This document shows, piece after piece, positions 34,224 to 42,763 of a DNA stretch of 64,000 nt. Origin of the DNA: Flavobacterium sp. HSC-32F16 (GTDB lineage: Bacteria; Bacteroidota; Bacteroidia; Flavobacteriales; Flavobacteriaceae); NCBI RefSeq assembly GCF_024171645.1, contig NZ_JALKAC010000001.1, positions 310,001 through 374,000 of the forward strand, read 5' to 3'. The notes beneath the pieces were generated by a model. It was given only the letters and a program-made list of their open reading frames with translations. It searched no databases and had not been told where the DNA came from. The position numbers and the translations under genes were made by a program. Each line of letters starts with the position of its first letter. Positions within the stretch are counted from its first letter, which is position 1.

Positions 34224-35666
34224 TTATTTTTTATTTGCTAAAACTGCTTTTGTATCTTGGAGTCCACTTACCTCTACACCTTCTGACTGTGCCCCTTCGA
34301 GAACATCACCAGTATCCTGAATACTGCGGATATAGGCCGCCAAGGCTTCACTTTCTTCTTGGGTGCCAGGAAAAGGAGGCATATAGGTTCTTCCGTTATG
34401 CATATTGGGTATATAAGATGCCATCGAGTTAATATCCAACGGCTTTCCAACTCCATACATACGCTCAAAAACATCAACTACACTATTAACTCCCTGAGTG
34501 GTATGACAGCGGCTGCAGGCAATTGCAAAAACATTTCTGCCGGCCTCTACTTTATTCTCTGGCGTAATCTCGGTTACTGTGGTATAGGTTGCATTCTTAA
34601 GAAGTCCGTATTGCTGGTAAACAGGATAATCTTCTTCTAATAATAAGTTGGAATACATATAACCTCCAATTACATAAGGTTTTCGGACAAATTCACGGAC
34701 CCTTTCAAAAAAACCAAGATATCCAAAAGCCATAACTACGGGAAACAATACCATATAACTTCTAATCCATCTGGTTTTAAATAAACCTAAAACTGCCATT
34801 ATCAGAGAAGACGAAATTCCAAATAGTATAAAATATTTCATTAAATCGTAATACTTATTGAAATCCATCGTACCCACAGCCGTGCTCATATTGGCAGTCA
34901 TGGCCTCTGGAATTGCACGATAGTAAATTACTGCTCCCAAAAGCGAAATCGGAGCCCATAGAATAATCCACTTTGAGACATATTTCACCGCTTTGAGCCT
35001 TATATCCGTACCTTTTTTAAAGAATAGAGTTACCAACATCATTCCAAAACTTCCAGCTACCAGCATGGCTGTAGGAGTCCTAAACAATAACTGAGGCAGA
35101 TAAATTGGATTGGTAAACCCATTGAGCAGACTCTTATGTGTATTCCAGTTTCCGGGATCCATCATAAAGCTCAAAATAGAAACAATAATTGCCATAGTAA
35201 TCCAGGAGAATAAACTTAAAAACCATCCAAACCGGATGTGCAATAATTTAGCCCTCAGTGAAGTATTACTGCTCTTCCATGTCAAAAAATAAATCATGAT
35301 CAAAATTACCTCAGTAACAAATACCAGCCATTCAACAAACCATGCCCAGTAAAAAACACGTATTAAACTTCCAATCGATGTGGGACTTACAAGTGCAACG
35401 GAGAACCAGATCCCCACTCCTGTCATTGCACCAAGTGTTGTAGTTATGATAAAAGCAACTTTCATCATATTATAGATTCTGTTGTCCCAGTCTAAATCTG
35501 TAATTTGTTCCCTGCCGCTATTCTTAACGCCTTTCTGTTCCAGCCAAGTTATAAGAGGCATAAAACCTACAGCTAACCCATGATTTATCATCACGTGAAT
35601 AATGGCAATGATGGCGATAAGCATCCTATTGTTGAGCCAGTCTAAATGAAAAATTGGAAAGTCCAT
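34224..35666 (-). CDS. Cytochrome bd-superfamily subunit I with C-terminal haem c
   Basis: 480 residues. TM1 has His24 and His29 (IIHVMINHGLAVGF), Glu112 and Glu119 (FVEWLVFVTEVI) resemble the CydA glutamate pair, and REFVRKPYVIG (about 323-333) aligns with the CydA motif ending GRQPWxIG. A C-terminal domain carries Cys383-Ser-Arg-Cys386-His387, absent from normal CydA. This matches the proposed OR-C branch of bd-type oxygen reductases, thought to take electrons from or through haem c. Located in the inner membrane. First gene of a unit with a second cytochrome and two small membrane proteins. Confidence 0.75.
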   Translation of the reverse strand: MDFPIFHLDWLNNRMLIAIIAIIHVMINHGLAVGFMPLITWLEQKGVKNSGREQITDLDWDNRIYNMMKVAFIITTTLGAMTGVGIWFSVALVSPTSIGSLIRVFYWAWFVEWLVFVTEVILIMIYFLTWKSSNTSLRAKLLHIRFGWFLSLFSWITMAIIVSILSFMMDPGNWNTHKSLLNGFTNPIYLPQLLFRTPTAMLVAGSFGMMLVTLFFKKGTDIRLKAVKYVSKWIILWAPISLLGAVIYYRAIPEAMTANMSTAVGTMDFNKYYDLMKYFILFGISSSLIMAVLGLFKTRWIRSYMVLFPVVMAFGYLGFFERVREFVRKPYVIGGYMYSNLLLEEDYPVYQQYGLLKNATYTTVTEITPENKVEAGRNVFAIACSRCHTTQGVNSVVDVFERMYGVGKPLDINSMASYIPNMHNGRTYMPPFPGTQEESEALAAYIRSIQDTGDVLEGAQSEGVEVSGLQDTKAVLANKK

Positions 35667-36206
35667 AAATTATTCTGTTTTTTTACTGCAAATTTCGGTC
35701 AGTAATCCAGAAATTGCTAAAAACAAAAAAGCAGGAAATTTTAATAAACGTTACTTCCAGATTCGTTAAAATCACTATTTATATTGCATTTTATTCTACT
35801 GAATTTAGCTTTTCACTCTATTGATTTTACTAGTTACACCTTATTATCAGATTGCTGGGCTGTATATTATTTTCTGTTTTATTATTAAAAATATAAACCA
35901 CTAATAAAGAATAATTTAAAATTCAAAATTCCATTTTTAGTCATAGTTCCTCCTCTTTAACCACCTCTGCTATTTTAATTCACGCAACTTGTTTGAATTC
36001 AGATAATTTTGTATCTCTAAACTATCCTAATAGAAGGATTAAAGGGGCTGCCACTTTACACTTCAGGAAAAAAATTAAATTTGCGGACAGCTTTCAGGTA
36101 GGGAAAAAACCTCTTTTACTGTTTTATATAAACAGTATAAAAAATAATAAACGGACATGCTGAACACCGTTTTACAAAGTAGGCACACTTAATCTAAAAC
36201 AAAGAA
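35667..36206. other. Intergenic gap, divergent promoter region
   Basis: 540 bases between the minus-strand oxidase unit and the + strand carbonic anhydrase. TAATTTTG (36003-36010) and TAAATTTG (36075-36082) fit the -7 element on the + strand but lack a TTTG at 19 bp. No ORF of note, hairpin or repeat. Confidence 0.4.
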
Positions 36207-36959
36207 ATGGACAATCAACTCAGATCATTAGTAATGCTTTGCACAGCAGTATTATTGGTTTCTTGCAACAATGGTACAAAAACAGAAAAATCAAATTCAA
36301 CTTCTATTCCTGCAGAAGATTTAAAACCGGTAGTGTCTCATGTAATGACGAAGGAAGAGCAAACCAGACTTACACCTGATGCTATCTTAGAGGATTTTAT
36401 AGCAGGAAATAAACGATTTCAAAGCGGTGTAACTACGGTTCGCGACCATAGTAAACAAGCCCGAAAATCGGCACCGGGCCAGTTCCCAAAAGCTGTTGTA
36501 TTAAGTTGTGTGGACAGCCGAGTACCAGTGGAAGACGTATTTGATCAGGGATTGGGTGATATTTTTGTGGGACGTGTAGCCGGAAATTTTGTAAATGAAG
36601 ATTTACTGGGCAGTATAGAATTTGCCTGTAAAGTTTCAGGCGCAAAATTGGTTTTAGTGATGGGACACCAGCATTGCGGCGCTATAAAAGGTGCTATCGA
36701 TGATGTAAAATTGGGAAATATAACTGCCATGCTTTCAAAAATAAAACCAGCTGTAGAAATGAGTCAGGATTTTAATGGTGAAAAAACATCTAAAAATGAT
36801 AAATTTGTAAAACACGTTTCAGAAAACAACGTGCTTTATGCTATGGATCAAATTCGTAAAAAAAGTCCAATTCTTAAAGAAATGGAAGATAAAGGACAGA
36901 TAAAAATTGTAGGTGTGTTTTATAATTTGACAGACGGAACCCTTGAATTCTTAAAATAA
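36207..36959 (+). CDS. Beta-carbonic anhydrase lipoprotein
   Basis: 250 residues. The lipobox LLVSC puts lipidation at Cys20, so the enzyme is outside the cytoplasm, anchored to a membrane. Zinc ligands are Cys101 (with Asp103 and Arg105 in SCVDSRVP), His154 and Cys157 (HQHCGAI). The reaction is CO2 hydration to bicarbonate. The stop overlaps the next gene's ATG by one base (TAATG), so it is coupled to the DUF2490 gene. The region after 165 is longer than in minimal enzymes but contains no extra domain. Confidence 0.93.
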   Translation: MDNQLRSLVMLCTAVLLVSCNNGTKTEKSNSTSIPAEDLKPVVSHVMTKEEQTRLTPDAILEDFIAGNKRFQSGVTTVRDHSKQARKSAPGQFPKAVVLSCVDSRVPVEDVFDQGLGDIFVGRVAGNFVNEDLLGSIEFACKVSGAKLVLVMGHQHCGAIKGAIDDVKLGNITAMLSKIKPAVEMSQDFNGEKTSKNDKFVKHVSENNVLYAMDQIRKKSPILKEMEDKGQIKIVGVFYNLTDGTLEFLK

Positions 36960-37744
36960 TGAACAAGAAAAATTATGTACTAATCCTCGTTTTTTTAATT
37001 GGAGGCATACAATCCGTAATCGGGCAGAATAATCGTATTACTACCAATAACAGCATTGGATGGTATAATTTTTTTGGCACATTCAAAATCTCAGAAAAAT
37101 TTGCAATACATACTGAATACCAATGGCGCAGAAATGAAACCATTACCGAATGGCAGCAAAGTTTATTAAGAGTCGGCCTAAATTATAATTTAAATTCAAG
37201 AGTGCAGTTCCGGGTTGGTTATGGCTGGATCGAAACCTATCCTTATGGAGAAATACCCCTTAATGGCATGGGCAGAGATTTTACAGAACATAGGATTTTT
37301 GAAATGGTACAGCTAAATCACAAAGAAGGAATTGTTGATTTATCGCATAGATTTATGTTAGAACAAAGATTTGTTGGCAGATACAGTTCCATTAATGAGA
37401 CAACAGAAGACGAATTTCCGCTATTGAACCGAATTCGATATATGATAAGAGTTCAGGTGCCTTTAAAAGGAAATGAGATAAAAGACAAAACACCCTATTT
37501 AGCTTTCTATGATGAAATTTTTGTTGGATTTGGAAAAAATGTTAATATGAACGTTTTTGATCAAAACAGAATTGGAATTTTATTAGGCTATAGGTTTAAT
37601 AAAAATATTAGAATTGAAGGTGGTTATCTAAATCAAACTGTACAGTTAGGAAGACAGATAGAGGGTAAAAATGTTTTTCAGAACAATAATGGAGTAATTT
37701 TGAATACTAATTTAAACTTTGACCTGACTAAAAACAATAAATAA
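36959..37744 (+). CDS. DUF2490 outer-membrane barrel protein
   Basis: 261 residues. A signal peptide (about 1-23, SVIGQ) precedes alternating beta strands with aromatic ends (GWYNFFGTFKISEKFAIHTEYQWRR, VQFRVGYGWIETYPYG), the DUF2490 pattern of a small outer-membrane barrel. It overlaps the carbonic anhydrase gene by one base. A functional tie is likely, perhaps bicarbonate or small-solute passage; that is speculative. A terminator follows. Confidence 0.8.
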   Translation: MNKKNYVLILVFLIGGIQSVIGQNNRITTNNSIGWYNFFGTFKISEKFAIHTEYQWRRNETITEWQQSLLRVGLNYNLNSRVQFRVGYGWIETYPYGEIPLNGMGRDFTEHRIFEMVQLNHKEGIVDLSHRFMLEQRFVGRYSSINETTEDEFPLLNRIRYMIRVQVPLKGNEIKDKTPYLAFYDEIFVGFGKNVNMNVFDQNRIGILLGYRFNKNIRIEGGYLNQTVQLGRQIEGKNVFQNNNGVILNTNLNFDLTKNNK

Positions 37745-37775
37745 AACCAGAGCAAATAGTCAATAATAAATTAAG

Positions 37776-37811
37776 AAGGCTGAAAAATCAAAGTTTTTCA
37801 GCCTTTTTTTT
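37776..37811 (+). terminator. Intrinsic terminator after DUF2490
   Basis: Stem AAGGCTGAAAAA / TTTTTCAGCCTT with a TCAAAG loop and T run; the minus-strand YHS gene ends just beyond it, so it may serve both. Confidence 0.85.
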
Positions 37812-37831
37812 CCTAAAATTCTCAGGAAAAA

Positions 37832-38140
37832 TTACTTCTGATTTTTTGCCAGATATTCATCTGGTTTTTTCATAAAGTCATCTTTACATACCGTTGAACA
37901 AAAACCGTATAATTTCCCTTTATAAGTAACAGTATCACTAACGCCATACTTGCTGACATCCATATTACAGCTAAAGTCTATGTTGCTGGCATAGGTTAAT
38001 TTATTGAGCGGGTTTTTAGGATCTTTATACATTGTTTCAGATTCCATAGTATGAGGATGATCATGAGGATGTGCTTTTTCCTCTTTTTTATTACAGCTTA
38101 ACACAGCAGTAATAGCGGCAATTAGAAGGATTTTTTTCAT
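37832..38140 (-). CDS. YHS-domain lipoprotein with His-rich N-terminus
   Basis: 102 residues. The lipobox VLSC (Cys16) is followed by a His-rich stretch (HPHDHPHTM), then a YHS domain: IDFSCNMDVSKYG and YGFCSTVCKDDF. The His cluster and the FCSxxC pattern point to metal, probably copper, binding outside the cytoplasm. It is near an AraC regulator and a SCO protein on the same strand, consistent with copper handling for oxidases. Confidence 0.85.
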   Translation of the reverse strand: MKKILLIAAITAVLSCNKKEEKAHPHDHPHTMESETMYKDPKNPLNKLTYASNIDFSCNMDVSKYGVSDTVTYKGKLYGFCSTVCKDDFMKKPDEYLAKNQK

Positions 38141-38179
38141 AATAGTATTAAAATTTTATTATTTCCTATTTTTTATTTT

Positions 38180-39046
38180 TTACTGGTTTGATAATCTGCG
38201 GAACTGCTCGGGTGTCTTGTTTGTCTGTCTTTTAAAAAAAGTAACAAAATAGGACGCATTTTCAAAACCGAGCTGATCCGCAATTTCATTTATAGAATAA
38301 TTGGTAAAATGAATAAGCCGCTGTGCTTCTATTACGATACGCTTTCGTATCAGGTCACCTGCTGTATAATTTGTTACTTCCTTACATATCTTGTTCAGAT
38401 AATTTGGCGTTACATTGAGCAGATCCGCATAGGCGGCAGGCATTTTTTTCAACTTAAAATCTTTGTCAATGAGTTTTTCAAATTCTTTTACCTTCTGTTG
38501 TTTAGGCGAATTATTTACAACAAATCCCGAGGGATCATACAGCCGTTCCAAATCAAAAAGCAGGATATTGAGATAAGATCGGAGTACTTTTACCGATTCT
38601 TTTCTATGGAGACTGAACTCTTTGAAAAATATTTCAAGCAGATATTCCCACTTGTTTGCTTCCTCTTCACTAAGCCTGACAAATAACTTAGAAGTATCAT
38701 CAAGAAATGAAAATTGGTCTAAAATGTTATTGTTGTAGCGCAGGGAAAAAAATTCTTCAGTAAAACAGATTATTTTTCCTTTGGCTTTTCTGTTAATGTC
38801 TATGAAGCTTACACAACGAGGTTTTACAGCGATGACTTTAGCGCTGTCAAGACGGATTTTTTGATTGTCAATACTAATTTCTCCTTCTGCGTCATCTATA
38901 AAGAGAAGCATAAAGAAATTCTGCCTGTGAGGGTATTCCAATAAAGGAAACCTTTGCAGCAGGTTAGCTGTGTTATCCATCCAGAAATGACTCTCATCAC
39001 CTGTGAATAAACTCAGGCTGCGCTCGGGTATTTCTGATATTTGCAT
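38180..39046 (-). CDS. AraC family transcriptional regulator
   Basis: 288 residues. N-terminal cupin-like sensor (about 1-165), then two HTHs (about 190-288: AAYADLLNVTPNYLNKICKEV and SINEIADQLGFENASYFVTFFKRQTNKTPEQFR). It lies between the YHS lipoprotein and the CNGxC/SCO genes on one strand, so control of copper genes is plausible. Ligand unknown. Confidence 0.92.
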   Translation of the reverse strand: MQISEIPERSLSLFTGDESHFWMDNTANLLQRFPLLEYPHRQNFFMLLFIDDAEGEISIDNQKIRLDSAKVIAVKPRCVSFIDINRKAKGKIICFTEEFFSLRYNNNILDQFSFLDDTSKLFVRLSEEEANKWEYLLEIFFKEFSLHRKESVKVLRSYLNILLFDLERLYDPSGFVVNNSPKQQKVKEFEKLIDKDFKLKKMPAAYADLLNVTPNYLNKICKEVTNYTAGDLIRKRIVIEAQRLIHFTNYSINEIADQLGFENASYFVTFFKRQTNKTPEQFRRLSNQ

Positions 39047-39082
39047 TTTTTTGATTTTATGATTAATACTAAAACGAGAGCA

Positions 39083-39454
39083 TTAACCGCATCTGGGAGG
39101 ATGATAAATCGAAAAAACATAATTAGACTTTTGACCGCACGCCTGCAGCAACGGATATTTCTTTTTAATCATAAAATGGATCGGTGTGAATAAAAATTCC
39201 AGAGGACTTTCAAAAAAAAGCTGCACTTCTTTGTAAGTTATTGTTGGAAATTTCTGTTCCTGCTTATCATTTGCTTTCAATTTAGTATCCAGATAGCATT
39301 TTCCATTACAAATAGGAATGGAATCAAACCTGTTGATACATAAACTTTTAGCTATATAATTCCTATTGATATAAAAATCACCAATAATCCAGATACTGCC
39401 AGTATTTTGAAACACAAACAGCATGAGAATAAATAAAGTGATACATTTTTTCAT
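39083..39454 (-). CDS. Exported CNGxC short protein, paralogue 1
   Basis: 123 residues from ATG 39454; an upstream Met at 39478 would overlap the SCO stop. A hydrophobic signal (about 1-20) is followed by a region that includes YIAKSLCINRFDSIPICNGKCYLDTKL. The two cysteines in C-N-G-x-C together with the preceding Cys could bind copper or form disulfides. The family is a Bacteroidetes hypothetical often near copper and SCO genes. A C-terminal PPRCG ends it. Directly follows the SCO gene, so co-transcribed. Confidence 0.65.
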   Translation of the reverse strand: MKKCITLFILMLFVFQNTGSIWIIGDFYINRNYIAKSLCINRFDSIPICNGKCYLDTKLKANDKQEQKFPTITYKEVQLFFESPLEFLFTPIHFMIKKKYPLLQACGQKSNYVFSIYHPPRCG

Positions 39455-39464
39455 AAGTGAATTA

Positions 39465-40079
39465 TTATTTTGCCTCACTTTCTTCTAAAAGAGTTTTCAC
39501 ATCGGCAATTAGTCTTGTTGTTTCCTTTGGATTTGTCCCATCATAAACGCCGCGAACATGTCTGTTTTTATCAATAAGCAAAAATCCGCCGCTGTGCACA
39601 AAACCTCCAGGCTCATTTTTATCCGGATATGCTGTTGCAAAGTAGCTTTCGGTTGCAATTTTATAGATACTGTCTTTGTTTCCAGTCACAAAATGCCAGT
39701 TCTTTTTTATATCGTTATTTACCGTATAGGCCTTAAGACGCGGTACAGTATCATGCTCAGGATCTATGGTATGAGAAAGAAACAATACCTCATTATTAGT
39801 TTTGTACACATCGTACACTTTTTTAAGTTGAGTATTCATTTTCGGGCAGATCGAAGGACAGGAAAGAAAAATAAAATCGGCTATGTAGATTTTCCCTTCA
39901 AAAGTATTGTTGTTTATCTGCAGACTATCCTGATTGATAAACGAAAACTCTTTGATACGCGGGTACTGCGTTTCATTTCCTTTTACTATTGGATTTCCTA
40001 ATATTGGAAGTTTCTCCTGTGCTTTCTCACATGATATTACAAATAGAGAAAGCAAAAGAATTAAAGCTGTTTTTTTCAT
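39465..40079 (-). CDS. SCO1/SenC family copper lipoprotein
   Basis: 204 residues. Lipobox FVISC (Cys17); thioredoxin fold with the copper motif Cys74-Pro-Ser-Ile-Cys78 (FLSCPSICPKM) and His162 (FVHSGGF). SCO proteins deliver copper to the CuA site of haem-copper oxidases or act as thiol reductases. It acts in the periplasm, lipid-anchored. Its stop overlaps the CNGxC gene region downstream, so the two form an operon. Confidence 0.92.
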   Translation of the reverse strand: MKKTALILLLSLFVISCEKAQEKLPILGNPIVKGNETQYPRIKEFSFINQDSLQINNNTFEGKIYIADFIFLSCPSICPKMNTQLKKVYDVYKTNNEVLFLSHTIDPEHDTVPRLKAYTVNNDIKKNWHFVTGNKDSIYKIATESYFATAYPDKNEPGGFVHSGGFLLIDKNRHVRGVYDGTNPKETTRLIADVKTLLEESEAK

Positions 40080-40412
40080 ATTTTATTATTTAATCCAGCA
40101 GATTATGCTATAAACTACGGACTTGTTTGTATGTATAATTTCAATGAAGATTGATCAAATAAAATTCTGTTAGTATTCAAATAAGGATATTGCCAATCCT
40201 ATTACACACAGCACTAATTAAAGTTGCTGCCAAAGATTAACAAGGACATGACTTAACAAAACCAATTGTCAAAAACCTTTAAATTTTCTATTTAATTTTT
40301 TATCTTATGAAGAATAAATGAATACAGAAAAATAAACTTAGTTCATAGCAATAGCAGTATTGTCAAGCTGCGAAAGGCAATGACAATTTTGTTAATCAAT
40401 TTGAAAAGAATT
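40080..40412. other. Intergenic gap
   Basis: 333 bases, AT-rich; I see no gene, repeat or clear terminator. It separates the SCO operon from the second CNGxC gene and probably holds the SCO promoter. Confidence 0.4.
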
Positions 40413-40802
40413 TTAGATGTATAAAATAGTGCCGGGCGGGCGAAAAGTAGTAGAGGAAATTCCAATTGGTTTGCTGCTTAAAAAAGCAAAAACATTTTTA
40501 TGATATCCTGAAGGAGGTAAAAAAGTAAAATTTACTTCAGAGTTGCAGATATAGACAATCTCTACTTTTTCTTTAAGACTGTCCTGCATTTGTTTTTCGT
40601 TATCAGAATATTTTTTAAGGCTCTTTTGAAGTTCACATCGACCATTACAAGAGTTAAAAATCTGTTTACGCTGTACACAGATTGTTTTGGCAATTTCCTG
40701 CTGATTCAGTTTGAATGAAGCATATACAAACATACTTCCAAAAGATGGAAGAAAAATTAGACCACAAAGTACTATGATAATATACTTTTTCAAGAATGTC
40801 AA
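40413..40802 (-). CDS. Exported CNGxC short protein, paralogue 2
   Basis: 129 residues. Signal segment (about 5-27), then LNQQEIAKTICVQRKQIFNSCNGRCELQKSLKKY, the same Cys-x(n)-C-N-G-x-C pattern as the gene at 39083, and a Pro-rich C-terminus (FRPPG). Overall the two proteins share the layout but little other sequence. A good promoter sits 15-44 bases upstream. Probably periplasmic; copper binding is a guess from neighbours. Confidence 0.65.
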   Translation of the reverse strand: MTFLKKYIIIVLCGLIFLPSFGSMFVYASFKLNQQEIAKTICVQRKQIFNSCNGRCELQKSLKKYSDNEKQMQDSLKEKVEIVYICNSEVNFTFLPPSGYHKNVFAFLSSKPIGISSTTFRPPGTILYI

Positions 40803-40816
40803 TTTGTTTGTAAATG

Positions 40817-40846
40817 CAAAAGTACACTAATTTTGTTTTTATTCTC
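40817..40846 (-). promoter_or_regulatory. Promoter of the second CNGxC gene
   Basis: Minus strand: TTG (40846-40844), exact 19-base spacer, TACTTTTG (40824-40817), a full match to the Bacteroidetes consensus. The start codon at 40802 is about 10 bases past the expected start of transcription. Confidence 0.65.
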
Positions 40847-40977
40847 AAGAAATTTGTTGTTTGATTAAACATAACAATTACGTAAAATCCTAAACAAAAT
40901 TAGAAAGCAGATTACTCTTAGCTAGAATTGTAAAAAAGTTTAATTTTAATCCGATGAAAACCTTCATTACGATTACA

Positions 40978-41745
40978 TTATAACAAATTTAAAGCCTCTG
41001 CTGTTCTTACTGCCTCAATAGAATTATTTACATTTAGTTTTTCCAGAATATTTTGTCTGTGCCTATTAACAGTATTAAGGCTGATATTTAGTTTCGTTGC
41101 AATTTCTTTACTAATCACACCTTTACCAATTAATCTTAAAACTTCTTTTTCACGCGATGTCAAAAGATTAATACAATTTACATAAGTGTCAATGTAAAAA
41201 CTTTCCCCCGTTTTGGTATTAATTATTTTACCATCTATACCTGATACAGAACCTGATTTTTCAAATAAATAATTATAAAGACAAACAGCAAGCCACAACC
41301 CTCCTTCTGAACTGTTTTTGAGATAAAAACTACGATGCAGAATATACTGGTATTCCTTGTTAGTATTTAGAGTTCTAATTCTGCATTTTGTGGCATAATT
41401 TAATCTTTCCTCAGGAGATACTATCTTTAAAAAATTAAAAAATTCTAATTCCAAGAGATGTCTTTGAAAAAGATCATCAGGGTGAATACGCTGATAAATT
41501 TCATCTTCCCAAATAGAATCAATTGTTCTATATTCAGAGGATTGCATATTTAAAAAAACACCGAAATTACCTGTAAAAATATAACTTTTATTACTTGCCA
41601 AATCAGATAAAACAGCCAATGAATTATCTAATTTCACATATGCATCAATCATCTGAATGGCTTCATTTAATGCTTCTTTACGCTTTTCTGAGCTGTCAAT
41701 TGATTCGAAAGAGAATTTGTATTCTAAGTTCGATATAGGATCCAT
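40978..41745 (-). CDS. LuxR-type regulator with PAS-like N-terminus
   Basis: 255 residues. The N-terminal ~180 residues resemble a PAS fold (HPDDLFQRHLLELEFFNFL typical of the Bacteroidetes family) and the C-terminal HTH LuxR domain is NLLTSREKEVLRLIGKGVISKEIATKLNISLNTVNRHRQNILEKL (about 191-235). There is no receiver domain, so it should sense a small molecule or act constitutively. It is divergent from the DUF1349 gene at 41881, its likely target. Confidence 0.9.
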   Translation of the reverse strand: MDPISNLEYKFSFESIDSSEKRKEALNEAIQMIDAYVKLDNSLAVLSDLASNKSYIFTGNFGVFLNMQSSEYRTIDSIWEDEIYQRIHPDDLFQRHLLELEFFNFLKIVSPEERLNYATKCRIRTLNTNKEYQYILHRSFYLKNSSEGGLWLAVCLYNYLFEKSGSVSGIDGKIINTKTGESFYIDTYVNCINLLTSREKEVLRLIGKGVISKEIATKLNISLNTVNRHRQNILEKLNVNNSIEAVRTAEALNLL

Positions 41746-41880
41746 AAGTTGAGTAGTTATATAATAAGATAAGAAAGAGATTATAATCAGTTTTTGAAAA
41801 TGGTTATATATGACTATTGCTGCAAACAGATCAAATCACATCCTTTGTAAATTATTAATAAAATTCAAATTTAAGAAATC

Positions 41881-42531
41881 ATGAAGAGAATTCACTTAGT
41901 TTTAATCTGTATCTGTATAATGGCTGTAAAAGCAAATGCACAAAAACTAAATACCATGAACTGGCTCAATGAACCAGCAGAATGGGAAATAAAAGACAAC
42001 AAACTTATTATGCAGGTAACACCTCAATCTGATTATTGGAACAAAAGCCATTACGGATTTACAGTTTTCGACGGACCATTTTTATATACGGAAAGAAGCG
42101 GCGAATTTGAAGTTGTAGTAAAAATGAGCGGAGTATATAAAACCAGATTCGACCAGGTTTGCCTAATGTTAAGAATAGATGAAAATAATTACATTAAAAC
42201 TGGTGTTGAATATGTAGATGGAATTTATAATATAAGTACCGTGCATACGATTGATAAAAGTTCATGGAGCGTACTGGGCCTGAAAGAAAAGCCTAAAAAT
42301 GTTTGGATGAAAGCGGTACGCCGACTAGATGCAGTCGAAATTTTTTATTCTGTTGACGGAGTTAACTACACGATGACTAATACTGCTTACTTTCCTGAAT
42401 TTAAAACGGTGCAAGTGGGTATGATGGCCGCAAGTCCGGACGGAAAAGGTTTTACTGCTGCTTTTGAAGACTTTAAAATCACGCATCTTCCTGATCAAAG
42501 ACGTTTAGAGTGGTTGAAGAATAATCAATAA
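41881..42531 (+). CDS. Exported DUF1349 (concanavalin-like) protein
   Basis: 216 residues. Signal peptide about 1-20 (VKANAQ). Body fits DUF1349, a concanavalin-like beta sandwich: MNWLNEPAEWEIKDNKL, SHYGFTVFDGPFLY, VCLMLRIDENNYIKTGVEY and VGMMAASPDGKGF. The family often binds or acts on carbohydrates, but the reaction is unproven. Divergent from the LuxR-type gene. A terminator follows 55 bases on. Confidence 0.87.
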   Translation: MKRIHLVLICICIMAVKANAQKLNTMNWLNEPAEWEIKDNKLIMQVTPQSDYWNKSHYGFTVFDGPFLYTERSGEFEVVVKMSGVYKTRFDQVCLMLRIDENNYIKTGVEYVDGIYNISTVHTIDKSSWSVLGLKEKPKNVWMKAVRRLDAVEIFYSVDGVNYTMTNTAYFPEFKTVQVGMMAASPDGKGFTAAFEDFKITHLPDQRRLEWLKNNQ

Positions 42532-42586
42532 ATAGGTTTCTCTAGAATAGATAAAAAGGGATTTTACTTCTGGATTGTTTTTGATA

Positions 42587-42620
42587 AAACTGCTGAATCT
42601 AATAGGTTCAGCAGTTTTTT
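42587..42620 (+). terminator. Intrinsic terminator after DUF1349
   Basis: Stem AAACTGCTGAA / TTCAGCAGTTT with a 9-base loop, followed by T run. Confidence 0.85.
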
Positions 42621-42724
42621 ATTTTTAATCTATTTGTACCATAGAGATTAACTAAATAATATAGGTCGTAAAAATGTATCACGTCTTCCGACTTTTGTAT
42701 AAGCAGCAACAATAAGACCTGCTC

Positions 42725-42732
42725 TAACTTTG
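42725..42732 (+). promoter_or_regulatory. Probable -7 element of the SDR-SDR-AraC cluster
   Basis: TAACTTTG, 31 bases before ATG 42764; no good TTTG at 19 bp. Confidence 0.4.
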
Positions 42733-42763
42733 TCTCATTATTAATCATATAAAGAAATAAAAA

